Source of the DNA: CAYTGM01 sp964437365
GTDB taxonomy: Bacteria > Sumerlaeota > Sumerlaeia > SLMS01
DNA: 64,000 nucleotides
Direction: 5' to 3'
Assembly: GCA_964437365.1 (NCBI GenBank)
Contig: CAYTGM010000003.1
Location: 62,001 to 126,000, forward strand
Position 1 is the stretch's first letter, and each line of letters begins with the position of its first letter. This document shows, piece after piece, positions 1 to 10,015 of this stretch. A model generated the notes under the pieces. It saw only the letters and a program-made list of their open reading frames with translations. It searched no databases and was not told the origin of the DNA. The translations under genes and the position numbers were made by a program.

Positions 1-1932
1 TTGCCGATCGAAATACTGCCGCAGACGCTTATCAACCAGATCGCTGCCGGTGAAGTCGTTGTTCGAATGGCGAGCGTCGCTAAAGAGCTTGTCGAGAACT
101 CCATTGATGCCGACTCCTCACGTATAGAAGTCAGCGTGACCAATGAAGCTCGGAATCTGGAGATTCGCGACAACGGCATTGGGATGGACAGAGAAGATGC
201 TGAACTTTGTCTGCAAAGACATGCTACGTCGAAGATCAGAACTCAACAGGATCTCGTTTCACTTGCTACGCGTGGATTCCGAGGAGAAGCGCTACCAAGT
301 ATTGCCAGTGTCAGCCGTCTTGAGATTCAAACTCGACCAAGGGATCATCTCTCGGGCAGTCGAATTCTGGTGGAAGGTGGGCACATCGAAAAGATCGAAA
401 AGTTCGGATGCCCCCCCGGAACAAGAATTCAAGTTCGTGACCTCTTCTACAATACACCGGCACGTTTGAAGTTCCTCAAATCCAAAGTGAGCGAGATGAA
501 CGCGATCATGAGCACGATTACACGCCAGGCGCTCGCTCAACCTGACATTGCTTTCTCGGTCAGAAGAGATACTAAAGAATTACTGGATTTGCCGGAGGGA
601 CAGGACCTGACCGCCCGGTTCCGCTCACTTTTGGGTGCACAGATCAAACGCGAGACCATTCTTGTAGACTTTGCAAGAGACGATATACATGTGACAGGAA
701 TTATGGCTCACCCTTTGGACGCACGTGGAGATCGCCGTGGCCAGTACCTGTTCGTCAATGAGCGCCCATTCTCCAGCAAGCAGATTATTGGAGCTTTGGA
801 GCAAGCTTGCCGAGGATTCGTGATGACAAGTCGCTTCCCCGTGTTTGCACTCTTTATACAAATCCCACCTGGCGAAGTTGACTTTAACGTCCATCCAACA
901 AAAGAGGAAGTACGCTTTCAGGACGAAAGGCGGGTTTCCGGAACCGTCTACCGTGCTGTCGAAGCAGCTTTTCAAGGCTCACGTACACTTGTTGGGGAAG
1001 TTCAGCTGGAAGATCGTATAGATCCCTCAAGAGCAGAAGAACAGGATAAGGGCACACCAGGCAAGGAAGCAGGAACCTCTGCATCTTCTGGCACCGGAGA
1101 GTCCAACTCTCGCCCACCATCATTCTTTACATCTCCTGATCAGCTGGTCAGACGTGCCTTTGACAGAAAGCAAAGCCATGTAAAGAACCAGTCGGACTGG
1201 CTGGTTGAAAGGGAGCGAAATGAACCTGTTGTAAGCTATCCTACTGAAGAAAAAGCTGCAAAGAGAATACCCAATGTCTATCGCAAAAGAGGATCCGGAA
1301 GCGAGCTTATTGCTGCCGGACCTGGCGAATATCCCGACCCAGGTTTCTGGCGACAAGGCATTGAACCGGTAGCACTCGGACAGGTTTCCGAAACATATAT
1401 CATGGCACGCTATGGTGACGACCTTCTCATCATTGACCAGCATGCCTCCCACGAACGCCTTGTCTATCTTGAGCTGAAGAAACAGAATCGTCAGATAGAC
1501 CAGCAACCACTCCTTGTTCCTATCACCATTGAGCTGTCTCCTGCCCAGAGTGAGATTGTCTCGGGTTTTCAAGAGCGGCTGCAGGAACTTGGATTTGATT
1601 TGTCAGAATTTGGCCCTCGAACCTGGGCCGTAAATGCCGTTCCAACCGACCTGCCTGAGTTTGATCCCGTGCCACTTATCCTTGAGCTTGTCGAAGATCT
1701 GGAAGACGAGAAAAAAATCAATGCACTGGACGATCTTAGAGATCGTATTATGATCAGAACAGCATGTCACAGCGCTATACGAGCAGGAGAAATCCTCTCT
1801 CTTGAGAAGCAACAGGAGCTGTTGAATCAGATCAAGAGAGAGAAGTTAAGTCTAACCTGCCCTCACGGACGACCGACGATCGTCCGCCTCGGCAAGCAGG
1901 AACTGGACAAGCAGTTCAAAAGGATCGTGTAG
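1..1932 (+). CDS. mutL: DNA mismatch repair protein MutL
   Basis: MutL is the homodimeric ATPase that links MutS mismatch recognition to strand excision. The N-terminal GHKL ATPase (about residues 1-330) shows KELVENSIDA, RDNGIGM, RHATSKI, GFRGEAL and FYNTPAR. A low-complexity linker (about 330-450) precedes the C-terminal dimerisation/endonuclease domain, which contains DQHASHE at 479-485, ACHSAIRA and CPHGRPT. The TTG at base 1 gives the usual family N-terminus (MPIxxLP), so the gene is probably complete, but upstream DNA lies outside the window. Two oddities: the usual GEVVERP motif reads GEVVVRM, and the second Glu of the DQHAxxExxxxE endonuclease motif is shifted by one (E485 then E491 instead of E490). 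Its stop lies one base from the stop of the convergent metalloprotease gene. Confidence 0.95.
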   Translation: MPIEILPQTLINQIAAGEVVVRMASVAKELVENSIDADSSRIEVSVTNEARNLEIRDNGIGMDREDAELCLQRHATSKIRTQQDLVSLATRGFRGEALPSIASVSRLEIQTRPRDHLSGSRILVEGGHIEKIEKFGCPPGTRIQVRDLFYNTPARLKFLKSKVSEMNAIMSTITRQALAQPDIAFSVRRDTKELLDLPEGQDLTARFRSLLGAQIKRETILVDFARDDIHVTGIMAHPLDARGDRRGQYLFVNERPFSSKQIIGALEQACRGFVMTSRFPVFALFIQIPPGEVDFNVHPTKEEVRFQDERRVSGTVYRAVEAAFQGSRTLVGEVQLEDRIDPSRAEEQDKGTPGKEAGTSASSGTGESNSRPPSFFTSPDQLVRRAFDRKQSHVKNQSDWLVERERNEPVVSYPTEEKAAKRIPNVYRKRGSGSELIAAGPGEYPDPGFWRQGIEPVALGQVSETYIMARYGDDLLIIDQHASHERLVYLELKKQNRQIDQQPLLVPITIELSPAQSEIVSGFQERLQELGFDLSEFGPRTWAVNAVPTDLPEFDPVPLILELVEDLEDEKKINALDDLRDRIMIRTACHSAIRAGEILSLEKQQELLNQIKREKLSLTCPHGRPTIVRLGKQELDKQFKRIV

Positions 1933-1933
1933 A

Positions 1934-4900
1934 CTATTCTACAAGATCTGCGGCATCGATAATTCCGTCACCATTAACATCAAAGTTCTTTTCACGAGCT
2001 TGAATTCCAAGAAGCTGCTTTACAATATCAATGCTGTCACCTTGAGGAGCAGTTACTTCAAAGGTAACAGCGGTCATGCTCTCGAGCATATCAGAATCAG
2101 TCGCAACAAGAGTTGCTGTATAGCTTCCAGGTTCAAGAGTATCTAAAGAGAAACTCTCTTCGCTGCCAATTCCAACAGGCCCCACTCCAGCAATCTCCCA
2201 TTCGAGACTTCCAGGCTCCAGATATCCATCTTCAGGATCAAATGCATAGCCAGAAAACTTTATCGGTGATGAATTAGAGTATGAGCCTCCATCCTTTGGG
2301 TTCACAATCGTTACAATAGGATCTTTGGGGGTCACGTCAAAGGGATCGGACATTGCACTTGCTGTATTGAATCCATCCGTACAGATGACACGAATCACAC
2401 ATGTGTTCACACCACCTGGCAAGAGGTCGGCCGGCATCGTGTAGCTATCTCCCTCGATGTTTGCTGCGACGGCCTGCCAGCTCTGACCCAGGTCTGCACT
2501 GTACTGGACCGTGAAAAAAAGATCATCGTTATCAGCGTCGGATGCCGTCCATTCGATCGTGAGCGTGTCAGACACGGTTGTTGAACCTGTAGGCTCATCA
2601 ACCGAGATAACAGGTGTATTGGCACTTACAGTTTTTTCTAAGACAACAGTACTGTCTTCAAGAATTTCAAGCTTGCTGGTTTGATCGTCCCATGGGAGCG
2701 CTGCAAGAAAGAGTAACCGTCCATCATCTTCGGAATCGGATATCGGTTCAGCGGGAACAGGGACAGACTGAAGGACGTTGCCACTTCCGTCCACGAGTCG
2801 TGCTGTATAGTCAGTCCCTGCCTGCCGTGCACGACTTTGTCTTGAATAGGTTCGTTGCAGTTTTTTCTGTGGTACCTCTTCCGAGGTAACAAGGAAGGAT
2901 CCATCTATTGACTTCTCGTTCCCGAGATCCCCGATCACAAGTAAGCTCTGATCCGGGATCTGTTTCGTTTCCAGTGAGCGCCTGTTTGAAACATTATAGT
3001 TGTACATCGCCTTATAGGTATCATCGGAGGACCATCTCAGCTGACCATAGGAAAGTAGATCTCCCCGTTCATCAACAGAAGTGTCCGTTTGATCCACTGG
3101 TTCAACAGCGAAGGGGGCGTTCGGATCAAACATGTCTATACCCATACTTGCGTTATTGCCAGACAAGGGGCTGAACTGACAGAGTGGATAAGGGTAAGAA
3201 ACGGGATCTGCCGGACCATTACAGGCAATATGCTTGCGATTATAGCAGTGACCTATCTCATGAGCGAGTGTACGTCCTCCGTAGGGAAGGTTAAAGCTCT
3301 CTGTCACGCTGTTTGCCACGGGTCGCATCGCCGTGACCATCACTTCGGTATCCAGACGAGCAACTCCGTTAAATCCTCCAGCCACATCCTCATCGACAAC
3401 GCCGAGGTGAAGAGTGATGGAACCATCATCATCACAGGAATCACTATCGAAGGAAAAGAAGTTATGCCACTGGAGCGTATTGAGGACCTTCCAGTTGTCG
3501 TCGGGCAATTCGTAGGGACCATAGCTCAAAAACATGAGCTCTTCCAGGACGTTTGATTGCGGAAAAAGACGGAGTTCCGTGGTTGGCAGTAGGGCTTCTG
3601 CGCGACGGAGAAAGTCAGAACCAACACGCGAACTGGAGGTCACATCCCCACCCCCATCGCGAGATGTCCGCACTCGATATGACTTTATGCATATTGGAGG
3701 AACCGTATTAAATGAGAAAGACTCTGTATAATCATTATTAACAAAGTCGTTATCGGGCAGAGTCATGGCAGGATCTGCAACTGCCCTGAGGTCAATCGTT
3801 CCAGACATCCATTCAGGTGGGAGGTTGAAATTGGCTGTGGTACTGTAATCCAGAATTGAAGAGGATTGAAAGCTGAGGTCAAGACACTCACTCTCTAATT
3901 CCAGAGGAGATCCAGGAAGCGCTTCTCCGCCGCGCGAACCGAAGAGCTGGATCGAGGTGGAGTTCACAACATCATCTCCTGTATCGAGATAGACACGCGC
4001 AACGCCTGGTTTATCCTTGATGAGAGGAACATCCTCTATTTCATTTTGCACAACCTGCGTAATATCTATATCAGTTACGATGAGATCGAACTCGGGCGAC
4101 AGGGCAGGAGCCGACTCAAACACGATACGATCCTGGTTATTTTGAGGATCAGCGTCCCGTACATCAGCGCTGGCGGAAACGGTAAACTTGACTTCTCCTG
4201 ATGAATTAGGTGTCAATTCAATGGCGAGTTCGATACTCTCACCAGGCTCAAGATTACCAAGGTCCAGGCTTGAACTCGATACTGGAGGAGCGCCGTCAAC
4301 GCTTACCATGGCATCCACTCTCAGCTTGTTCAATGTCAGTTGAATATTATCGGCTATCCCGGGGCCAGAGTTCACGATTCGGTAATTCTGAGTAAATGGG
4401 ATTCCATCGATAGCCGAACAGACCGGTTGCGAGTCATTGATCATCAGAAGATCTGCCGGTTCTCTCTCATAGATCTGAATAATCGGAATTGTATTAGAAT
4501 TCGCAACCGTATAGACGAGACCACGATTGACGGCCACATGATAAGAAAAGGGTGCAATCTCGTCGATCTCACCCAGAGGAGTTCCATCAATAAGGTTATA
4601 TGTCCGAAGGCGAAACTCGTTTCCAAATGCACTCGAAAGGTGTATAGTGTCACCTCCGATGGCGATTGTTTCAGCTCCAGCTTCCCGGCCAGACTGAGCC
4701 CTCCAAACCTCCTGCTGTTCTGCAACATTCCAGACAAGCAAATCCTCTTCGCAAACACCAAAGACTGCGAGAAGATCGCCTTGAAGGGCAGCACGCGTCT
4801 CATCAAGAGTGCAGTCTCTCAAGTCCAGTTCCTCGTTATAAAGGAACTGACCTGTATCACTATTAAGGACCAGGACCCGGTCTGCCTGAACGGCAACAAC

Positions 4901-5689
4901 CTTCCCATTAGCCGACATAATCTTGTAATCCAGTGTGGAGCTGTTATCAAGGTCCGTATATCGCCAAATTTCCTGACCATAGTCTGTTGCAACGATATCA
5001 TTTCCATCCACATAACACAAATAATCTCTTCCGCTTGTCCTGTCTGCGAAAAAAGGAAGATTATCTCCACGATCAGGCGTGTCTATAAAGTACGTATAAG
5101 GGGTACCATCATCAGAGCGGTATTGCTGTATGCGCCGCATGCCATTATCCGGAAGATCCAGGGCGAGTACAAAGGAGCGGTCCCGAACAAGCAATTCCGG
5201 GTCGTTATGATCAGGAAAATTCAGTGTATAGGCCTCTGACCCATCTTCTTTATTCAGCGCTCTCAGATTCACTCCTAGAGTGAATTCCCCCTCTATCTGA
5301 CGAAAATAGGTTTCTGTAAAAAGTACTCGGTCGGTAACTCCGGCGCCATATTGAATAGAATCAAAGTTCGTATCTTCAATAGTATAGTCCCAGAGAAATT
5401 CTCCCGGTTCGAAATCCCCCGTTTCATTGTTGAAGTCAGAATATGAGAAGGCTTCGATGGATGACCTTGACTTAACATAGATGGTCTCCCGGTCAAAGAA
5501 AAGCTGGTAGAGAATCGATTCATTGTTCAAGGGTTGGAAGTATTTGAGCTGAAGGGGCCCTCCAGCTTCCTCTGATTTTCCGACAGAGCGGGTAGTGTGT
5601 TTATTACCCAGGTAGGAGGTCCACTCCGCATGAAGTGGTGTGCTTAGCGCGAGGCTGGCAAACAGGCAAAAGTAAACTTTAGCTTTCAT
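1934..5689 (-). CDS. secreted metzincin-like metalloprotease with propeller, CARDB-like, Ig-like and dockerin-like segments
   Basis: A 1251-residue secreted protein with a signal peptide ending LSTPLHA. Residues about 30-410 look like a WD/PQQ-type propeller. Two CARDB-like beta-sandwiches follow (about 415-660). The catalytic region has HEIGHCYNRKH near residues 810-820, which fits the metzincin zinc motif HExxHxxGxxH with Asn in place of Gly. Two Ig/fibronectin-like domains come next, and the C-terminus has one dockerin-type calcium loop (DVNGDGIIDAADLV). A single loop is half a classical type I dockerin and occurs as a terminal tag in large secreted proteins of several phyla. The gene is convergent with mutL with one base between stops, and divergent from the FG-GAP gene at 5976. 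The substrate cannot be predicted. The protease call is moderately sure, the exact family is not. Confidence 0.7.
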   Translation of the reverse strand: MKAKVYFCLFASLALSTPLHAEWTSYLGNKHTTRSVGKSEEAGGPLQLKYFQPLNNESILYQLFFDRETIYVKSRSSIEAFSYSDFNNETGDFEPGEFLWDYTIEDTNFDSIQYGAGVTDRVLFTETYFRQIEGEFTLGVNLRALNKEDGSEAYTLNFPDHNDPELLVRDRSFVLALDLPDNGMRRIQQYRSDDGTPYTYFIDTPDRGDNLPFFADRTSGRDYLCYVDGNDIVATDYGQEIWRYTDLDNSSTLDYKIMSANGKVVAVQADRVLVLNSDTGQFLYNEELDLRDCTLDETRAALQGDLLAVFGVCEEDLLVWNVAEQQEVWRAQSGREAGAETIAIGGDTIHLSSAFGNEFRLRTYNLIDGTPLGEIDEIAPFSYHVAVNRGLVYTVANSNTIPIIQIYEREPADLLMINDSQPVCSAIDGIPFTQNYRIVNSGPGIADNIQLTLNKLRVDAMVSVDGAPPVSSSSLDLGNLEPGESIELAIELTPNSSGEVKFTVSASADVRDADPQNNQDRIVFESAPALSPEFDLIVTDIDITQVVQNEIEDVPLIKDKPGVARVYLDTGDDVVNSTSIQLFGSRGGEALPGSPLELESECLDLSFQSSSILDYSTTANFNLPPEWMSGTIDLRAVADPAMTLPDNDFVNNDYTESFSFNTVPPICIKSYRVRTSRDGGGDVTSSSRVGSDFLRRAEALLPTTELRLFPQSNVLEELMFLSYGPYELPDDNWKVLNTLQWHNFFSFDSDSCDDDGSITLHLGVVDEDVAGGFNGVARLDTEVMVTAMRPVANSVTESFNLPYGGRTLAHEIGHCYNRKHIACNGPADPVSYPYPLCQFSPLSGNNASMGIDMFDPNAPFAVEPVDQTDTSVDERGDLLSYGQLRWSSDDTYKAMYNYNVSNRRSLETKQIPDQSLLVIGDLGNEKSIDGSFLVTSEEVPQKKLQRTYSRQSRARQAGTDYTARLVDGSGNVLQSVPVPAEPISDSEDDGRLLFLAALPWDDQTSKLEILEDSTVVLEKTVSANTPVISVDEPTGSTTVSDTLTIEWTASDADNDDLFFTVQYSADLGQSWQAVAANIEGDSYTMPADLLPGGVNTCVIRVICTDGFNTASAMSDPFDVTPKDPIVTIVNPKDGGSYSNSSPIKFSGYAFDPEDGYLEPGSLEWEIAGVGPVGIGSEESFSLDTLEPGSYTATLVATDSDMLESMTAVTFEVTAPQGDSIDIVKQLLGIQAREKNFDVNGDGIIDAADLVE

Positions 5690-5856
5690 AAAACAATCCC
5701 GAGCATGATTAATTTCTGACTTAAGATTTCAGAATCAGGCAATCTTCCATGTTCGGCAAGTGTAGTATTCCGCGAACCTTTCTGTTCAGATTAAAAATCC
5801 ATGAGAAATTCAGCTGCTTTAGAAGCTCCTGCGAAAATTTTCAGCTCAAAACAAGG

Positions 5857-5945
5857 GTTTACCGTGGCTATAAATGTGACTTTAGTATTAAAGTGAGTGC
5901 TTACCCTTGACTCGGACATCGAGAACAGTATTTTCGACGGTAAAC
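5857..5945 (+). promoter_or_regulatory. sigma70-type promoter with flanking inverted repeat (operator candidate), copy 1
   Basis: A -35 TTGACT (5907-5912) and a -10 TATTTT (5929-5934) are separated by 16 bp, 41 bp upstream of the ATG at 5976. A perfect 9-bp inverted repeat brackets the promoter: GTTTACCGT at 5857-5865 and ACGGTAAAC at 5937-5945, the second overlapping the expected transcription start. A related CTTACCC lies just before the -35. The same arrangement, with identical spacing, precedes the next paralogue (9896-9984). Promoter assignment is by consensus; the operator role is inferred. Confidence 0.6.
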
Positions 5946-5975
5946 TTTTTTTAACACCATTTTCGGAGGTCACAG

Positions 5976-8900
5976 ATGTCCCCAACAATCTGGAATCGCC
6001 CAGGTGAGCATGAACATGGTTCAATCACTCGGCGCAAGAATCCAACACGAGAAAGCATGGTTCGATTTCAAGTCTTTCTCATCATCGCCGCATTAGTCAG
6101 TTCCCTTTTCGTGACTCATTCGGCTTTGGCAGACGAGAGCAAGACGACTGCAATCGTTACTTCTATTTCTCTCAATCAAGTCGCCGAACCGACAAACAAT
6201 CTTGGCATTACCGTAGAAAGCTCCTCACCCGACCTGAGTATTCTTTCTGCCACTGGCGCTGGTGATGTGAACAATGATGGACGTGGTGACCTTCTCGTTC
6301 TCGTCAACGACGCAAATTCAACTTCAACCCTTAACACAGGGAACACGGTTTTCGTTATATTCTCCAACCCTGCCAACCCCACCGTCGACCTGGCAACACT
6401 CAATCAAGGCGTACCGAGAGGCGGCGCGATTGACGGCTTTGTGATCAACGGATTCCAGACTGGAATCACACCCTTTGGCGCAGAGCCATACGCCTCCGCC
6501 GGCGATTTCAATGGAGATGGCTTCGACGACATTATTATCGCAACAAGTGAAGGCGACTCGGAGATCTTTTTTCGCGAATCGAAGGGAGAAGTTTTACCTG
6601 TCAACCGCATTACTCGAGCCTATATCATCTTTGGAAAAGATGATTCAGCTCCTGTCGACGTGAGCGAACTCGTTCTCATGAATCGTGGCCAGCCACAAAA
6701 CCCTTCTTTCATTCCAATCTTTCCTCCTCCTGGGGATGCGTATATCGAACCCATGGTCGAAGGTGGATCTGATATTAATGGTGACGGTCTATCCGATGTT
6801 GTTGTATCCGTGAATGTTAATCCAACTCCGATCAATGTGGCAAAGGGTGGAGGAGATCCAGTGCCAGCGACTGCCGTTGCAGTGATTTTCGGGACAACTT
6901 CAAGCGACCCGATTTCTCTCGCCACGATCGTTAACGAAGCAAACACCGGGGGGTTTGGTATTGGCGATCCAACTCCAGGCACATTCTTCGGGATCAAGGT
7001 AGCCTGTATAGGTGATACAAATGGCGATGGTTTTGACGATCTACTTATTGGAGCACCTACGGGTCCTAATGGCAACGCACCCCAAATGAAAGATGAACGC
7101 GGTCTGATAAATTCTGGCACAGATGGTCGCGCATATATCGTTTTTGGTAAGGAAGACGTCAACAATGTGTTTGTAGGCGACCTCGAAGAGCCTTCGAATG
7201 ATGCTGGCTATGAAATCATTCCCCCCTCAAATATGTTTAATTTTGGCGCTTTTGTTTCTGCCGGCAGTAACATTGATGGATTAGAAGGAAACGACTTCAT
7301 CGTTGGCGGATTTGAGAACGCCAGTTTGGCCGAGAAGGGATTCGGCAGTGAGCAACTTGTTCTATACGTCATTTTCGGCAAGAATGGTGGTGAACCGGTC
7401 CTGGCTGAATCCATCTACCCAGGCTTCGAACTTAAAGACTCAAAAATCATCGTTCAAGACCCTGCAGGATATGCAATCTTTTCTGAAACAGGTGGTCAGT
7501 CATCAATCACAGAACGTGTCCGTGGTGTTGGTGATGTTGACGGAAACGGCTTTGCCGATATACTCGTCGGACAGCCTTTTCTCCCTTCGCAACAAGGCTT
7601 TAAAGGCGATGTGCCAACAACACCCGGCCTTGGAAGAGCCTATGTCACATTTGGCAAAGCGGATGGACTTGATGTAGATCTAACAGCAAACCCGATTCTG
7701 GACCCTGTTATCGAAATTGTCGCCGAGTTTGAGACACAGGATATGGGACTTCATGTCTCCAGCCTGGGAGATATCAACTCGGACGGCCTGCCTGACCTCA
7801 TGGTAACCGCCAAAGAACAACAGCAGAAACTCCCAATTCCTCCAAGAGGCGGCTTCTCTCCAATCGGAAAAGTCTATATGATCTATAGTCAGGGACCAGC
7901 AGCCTTCTCAGCAACCTACCCTGGATATACAAAAGGCTCTGACAGCCCTCTCCGCGATTTTGGTACACTGGGCGACGGCAACCACCACTACCCTGACTCA
8001 AGAATGCAGCTTCAACCACTGGACACTGCAATCCTGAATAGAGGTGGGACCCCGACAACGAAGACCTTGAACGTGACCCTTAACCGAGATACAACACCGA
8101 TCATGAATCTGCCCGCGATGCCGATCAGCAGCTACTGGACCGTTGAACAAGTCCTTCCGGCTTCCGTGGCTATCGCAGGCACTCTTCGATACACGGATAA
8201 TGAGCTCATGCTTCTCGATGAGAGCCAATTACAGATGTATATCGCAGCTGACGTAACAGGTCCATGGACAAGTCCAAGCTTTGCTGGCATCAATTTAGAC
8301 CTGAACCAGGCAAGCTTCGAAATCAATGGTCCTGCGAATACGTTCTACGTGACGCTCGGTGTTCCCGTGGCGACTCCTACACCAACTCCGTCACCGTCAC
8401 CAAGTCCATCACCGACTCCAACGGCAACCCCAACAGCAACACCTTCTCCAACACCCACGGCAACCCCGACTCCGTCACCAACGACAACACCTACTTTGAC
8501 GATGACTCCAACACCTTCACCGTCTCCAACTCCAACGGCTACTCCTACGGCGACGCCCACACCAACGCCAAGTCCTACACCAACGGTAAGCCCAACACCT
8601 ACACCGTCACCAACTCCTCCTCCACCAAACGAGCTCTGCTTCGATTTTACCGCTGATGAAGAAGGATGGACGTTCCTTTCACCAGCTGAATTCACAGCCT
8701 CGACTGGTCAATACAACGGAACGCTCGATGGCCTCGACATCACCATGGGAGCAAATACAAATACCTTTGCCTTCTGGGAATCACCGATCTTCGCTCTCTC
8801 AGACCCTAGTATTGACTTGGCCAAAGGCAAGGCACCCGTCCGAGCACTCCAGACAACTATGACTGTCAAGAGTGACGTACAGATCAGAGAAGACAACCCG

Positions 8901-9746
8901 GTCGTTCGGGCGCGTACATCTTTCCCTGATTTCAGCCATTCCGTTCTCGTTCTTGCTGAATCTGTGAACGACAGTGTGTTCTCGCCACTTCCTCCCGGAA
9001 ACAACGATCCACTTGTTGACCCGGTCTATACAACACTGGTCGAGCTTCCGATTGGGCTAAACGAGTTCCGTCTCGACTTTGACGCTCTCAACGCCTTCCC
9101 TGATGACGCACCGATGCCCACGCTAACACTCACTCAGGCCTGTGCTCAGATTATCATTCCTTCTGACATTGGTAAACTCACAACCATCGATACCTATGAC
9201 TTAACAGCAAACAACCCAGGCTTCGTCTTTGAGTCTCCCGGAACGCTGCAAACTCCTTCAACGTTCAATGACATCGAAGGGTTGTATACTCGCGGTCTTG
9301 ACCCATTTGAAGCTCGTGGTGGAGGCGACAACTTCGAGACGCCAACGATCTTTGGCTCCTGGACGGCAGATGGTCTGTACACATTACCAGCAGGTGGCGG
9401 CACGTTTATTATCTCCGCTGATGTAACAACTGATCTAGTAGATGACAACGAGCAGGCTGCTGAGCAGACCGTACCTACACTTCGCATTCGTGTAAACGAC
9501 GGCAGCTTCAACTACTCAGGCTACTTGAACCTTGAATCAGTTGGTCAGGATCCTCCACTCACTATCAACGGACAGACATCAACTCACAACTTCTGGTTTG
9601 TTGTACCTGAAGAAGTCGGTGGTAATGATCTCATCATTTCCTTCGACTATTTGTACGCTTCTGAAAGCGGCAACGATCCAACGGTTGGCATCACGATCGT
9701 CGGCATGACGCTCTCACAGTTTGTCCCGGATGCCCCAGCCCGTTAA
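5976..9746 (+). CDS. secreted FG-GAP seven-bladed propeller protein with TP-rich linker and paired C-terminal modules (paralogue 1)
   Basis: A 1256-residue surface or secreted protein. Seven FG-GAP/integrin-alpha-like blades carry DxNxDGxxD calcium loops (GDVNNDGRGD, GDFNGDGFDD, SDINGDGLSD, GDTNGDGFDD, a degenerate GSNIDGLEGND, GDVDGNGFAD, GDINSDGLPD). A segment with GDGNHHYPDSRMQL follows, then a Thr/Ser-Pro linker at about 798-885, then two jelly-roll-like modules to the end (each with an FxFWESP/IFGSW-type core and a PTLRIRVND-type strand). The start at 5976 is favoured over an internal Met because GGAGGT lies 6 bases upstream and the N-terminal MSPxIWxR is shared with paralogue 2; this gives a signal peptide with an unusually long n-region, cleaved near HSALA. 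FG-GAP propellers usually mediate adhesion or ligand binding; no enzymatic motif is visible. Confidence 0.75.
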   Translation: MSPTIWNRPGEHEHGSITRRKNPTRESMVRFQVFLIIAALVSSLFVTHSALADESKTTAIVTSISLNQVAEPTNNLGITVESSSPDLSILSATGAGDVNNDGRGDLLVLVNDANSTSTLNTGNTVFVIFSNPANPTVDLATLNQGVPRGGAIDGFVINGFQTGITPFGAEPYASAGDFNGDGFDDIIIATSEGDSEIFFRESKGEVLPVNRITRAYIIFGKDDSAPVDVSELVLMNRGQPQNPSFIPIFPPPGDAYIEPMVEGGSDINGDGLSDVVVSVNVNPTPINVAKGGGDPVPATAVAVIFGTTSSDPISLATIVNEANTGGFGIGDPTPGTFFGIKVACIGDTNGDGFDDLLIGAPTGPNGNAPQMKDERGLINSGTDGRAYIVFGKEDVNNVFVGDLEEPSNDAGYEIIPPSNMFNFGAFVSAGSNIDGLEGNDFIVGGFENASLAEKGFGSEQLVLYVIFGKNGGEPVLAESIYPGFELKDSKIIVQDPAGYAIFSETGGQSSITERVRGVGDVDGNGFADILVGQPFLPSQQGFKGDVPTTPGLGRAYVTFGKADGLDVDLTANPILDPVIEIVAEFETQDMGLHVSSLGDINSDGLPDLMVTAKEQQQKLPIPPRGGFSPIGKVYMIYSQGPAAFSATYPGYTKGSDSPLRDFGTLGDGNHHYPDSRMQLQPLDTAILNRGGTPTTKTLNVTLNRDTTPIMNLPAMPISSYWTVEQVLPASVAIAGTLRYTDNELMLLDESQLQMYIAADVTGPWTSPSFAGINLDLNQASFEINGPANTFYVTLGVPVATPTPTPSPSPSPSPTPTATPTATPSPTPTATPTPSPTTTPTLTMTPTPSPSPTPTATPTATPTPTPSPTPTVSPTPTPSPTPPPPNELCFDFTADEEGWTFLSPAEFTASTGQYNGTLDGLDITMGANTNTFAFWESPIFALSDPSIDLAKGKAPVRALQTTMTVKSDVQIREDNPVVRARTSFPDFSHSVLVLAESVNDSVFSPLPPGNNDPLVDPVYTTLVELPIGLNEFRLDFDALNAFPDDAPMPTLTLTQACAQIIIPSDIGKLTTIDTYDLTANNPGFVFESPGTLQTPSTFNDIEGLYTRGLDPFEARGGGDNFETPTIFGSWTADGLYTLPAGGGTFIISADVTTDLVDDNEQAAEQTVPTLRIRVNDGSFNYSGYLNLESVGQDPPLTINGQTSTHNFWFVVPEEVGGNDLIISFDYLYASESGNDPTVGITIVGMTLSQFVPDAPAR

Positions 9747-9777
9747 ACCACGAACATCAATCACCAATGGACCCCGG

Positions 9778-9812
9778 CCCCTGCCTTTCCGAAGGCGGGG
9801 GCTTTTCTTTCA
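9778..9812 (+). terminator. rho-independent terminator
   Basis: GC-rich stem CCCCTGCCTT/AAGGCGGGGG (one T-G pair) with loop TCCG, followed by a T-rich tail, 32 bases after the stop of the FG-GAP gene. Confidence 0.9.
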
Positions 9813-9895
9813 GGTCTTAGAATGTCAGGTCAAAAATCATCAAGAAATTATGTAGAGAACCTCTTCTCCAGGGAACTTTTTTGCATCAAATCAAG

Positions 9896-9984
9896 GGTTA
9901 ACCATGAGTTTCTCGATACCATCGCTACTAAGTAAGTGCTTACCCTTGACTCAGATTTTCGAAACAGTATTTTCGCGGGTAAAC
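9896..9984 (+). promoter_or_regulatory. sigma70-type promoter with flanking operator-like repeats, copy 2
   Basis: TTGACT (9946-9951), 16-bp spacer, TATTTT (9968-9973), with GGTTAACC (9896-9903) upstream, CTTACCC abutting the -35, and GGGTAAAC (9977-9984) downstream. It matches the region before the first FG-GAP gene in order and in overall length (89 bp end to end), while the bases between the elements have diverged. That pattern is expected if the elements are under selection. Confidence 0.6.
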
Positions 9985-10015
9985 TTTTTCTAACCCCACC
10001 TTTTGGAGGTCACAG

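Noticed and set aside
4340..5239. 299-codon plus-strand ORF opposite the metalloprotease gene
   Set aside because: Antisense shadow with Ile/Arg-rich composition and no family; the minus-strand protein is clearly the real gene.
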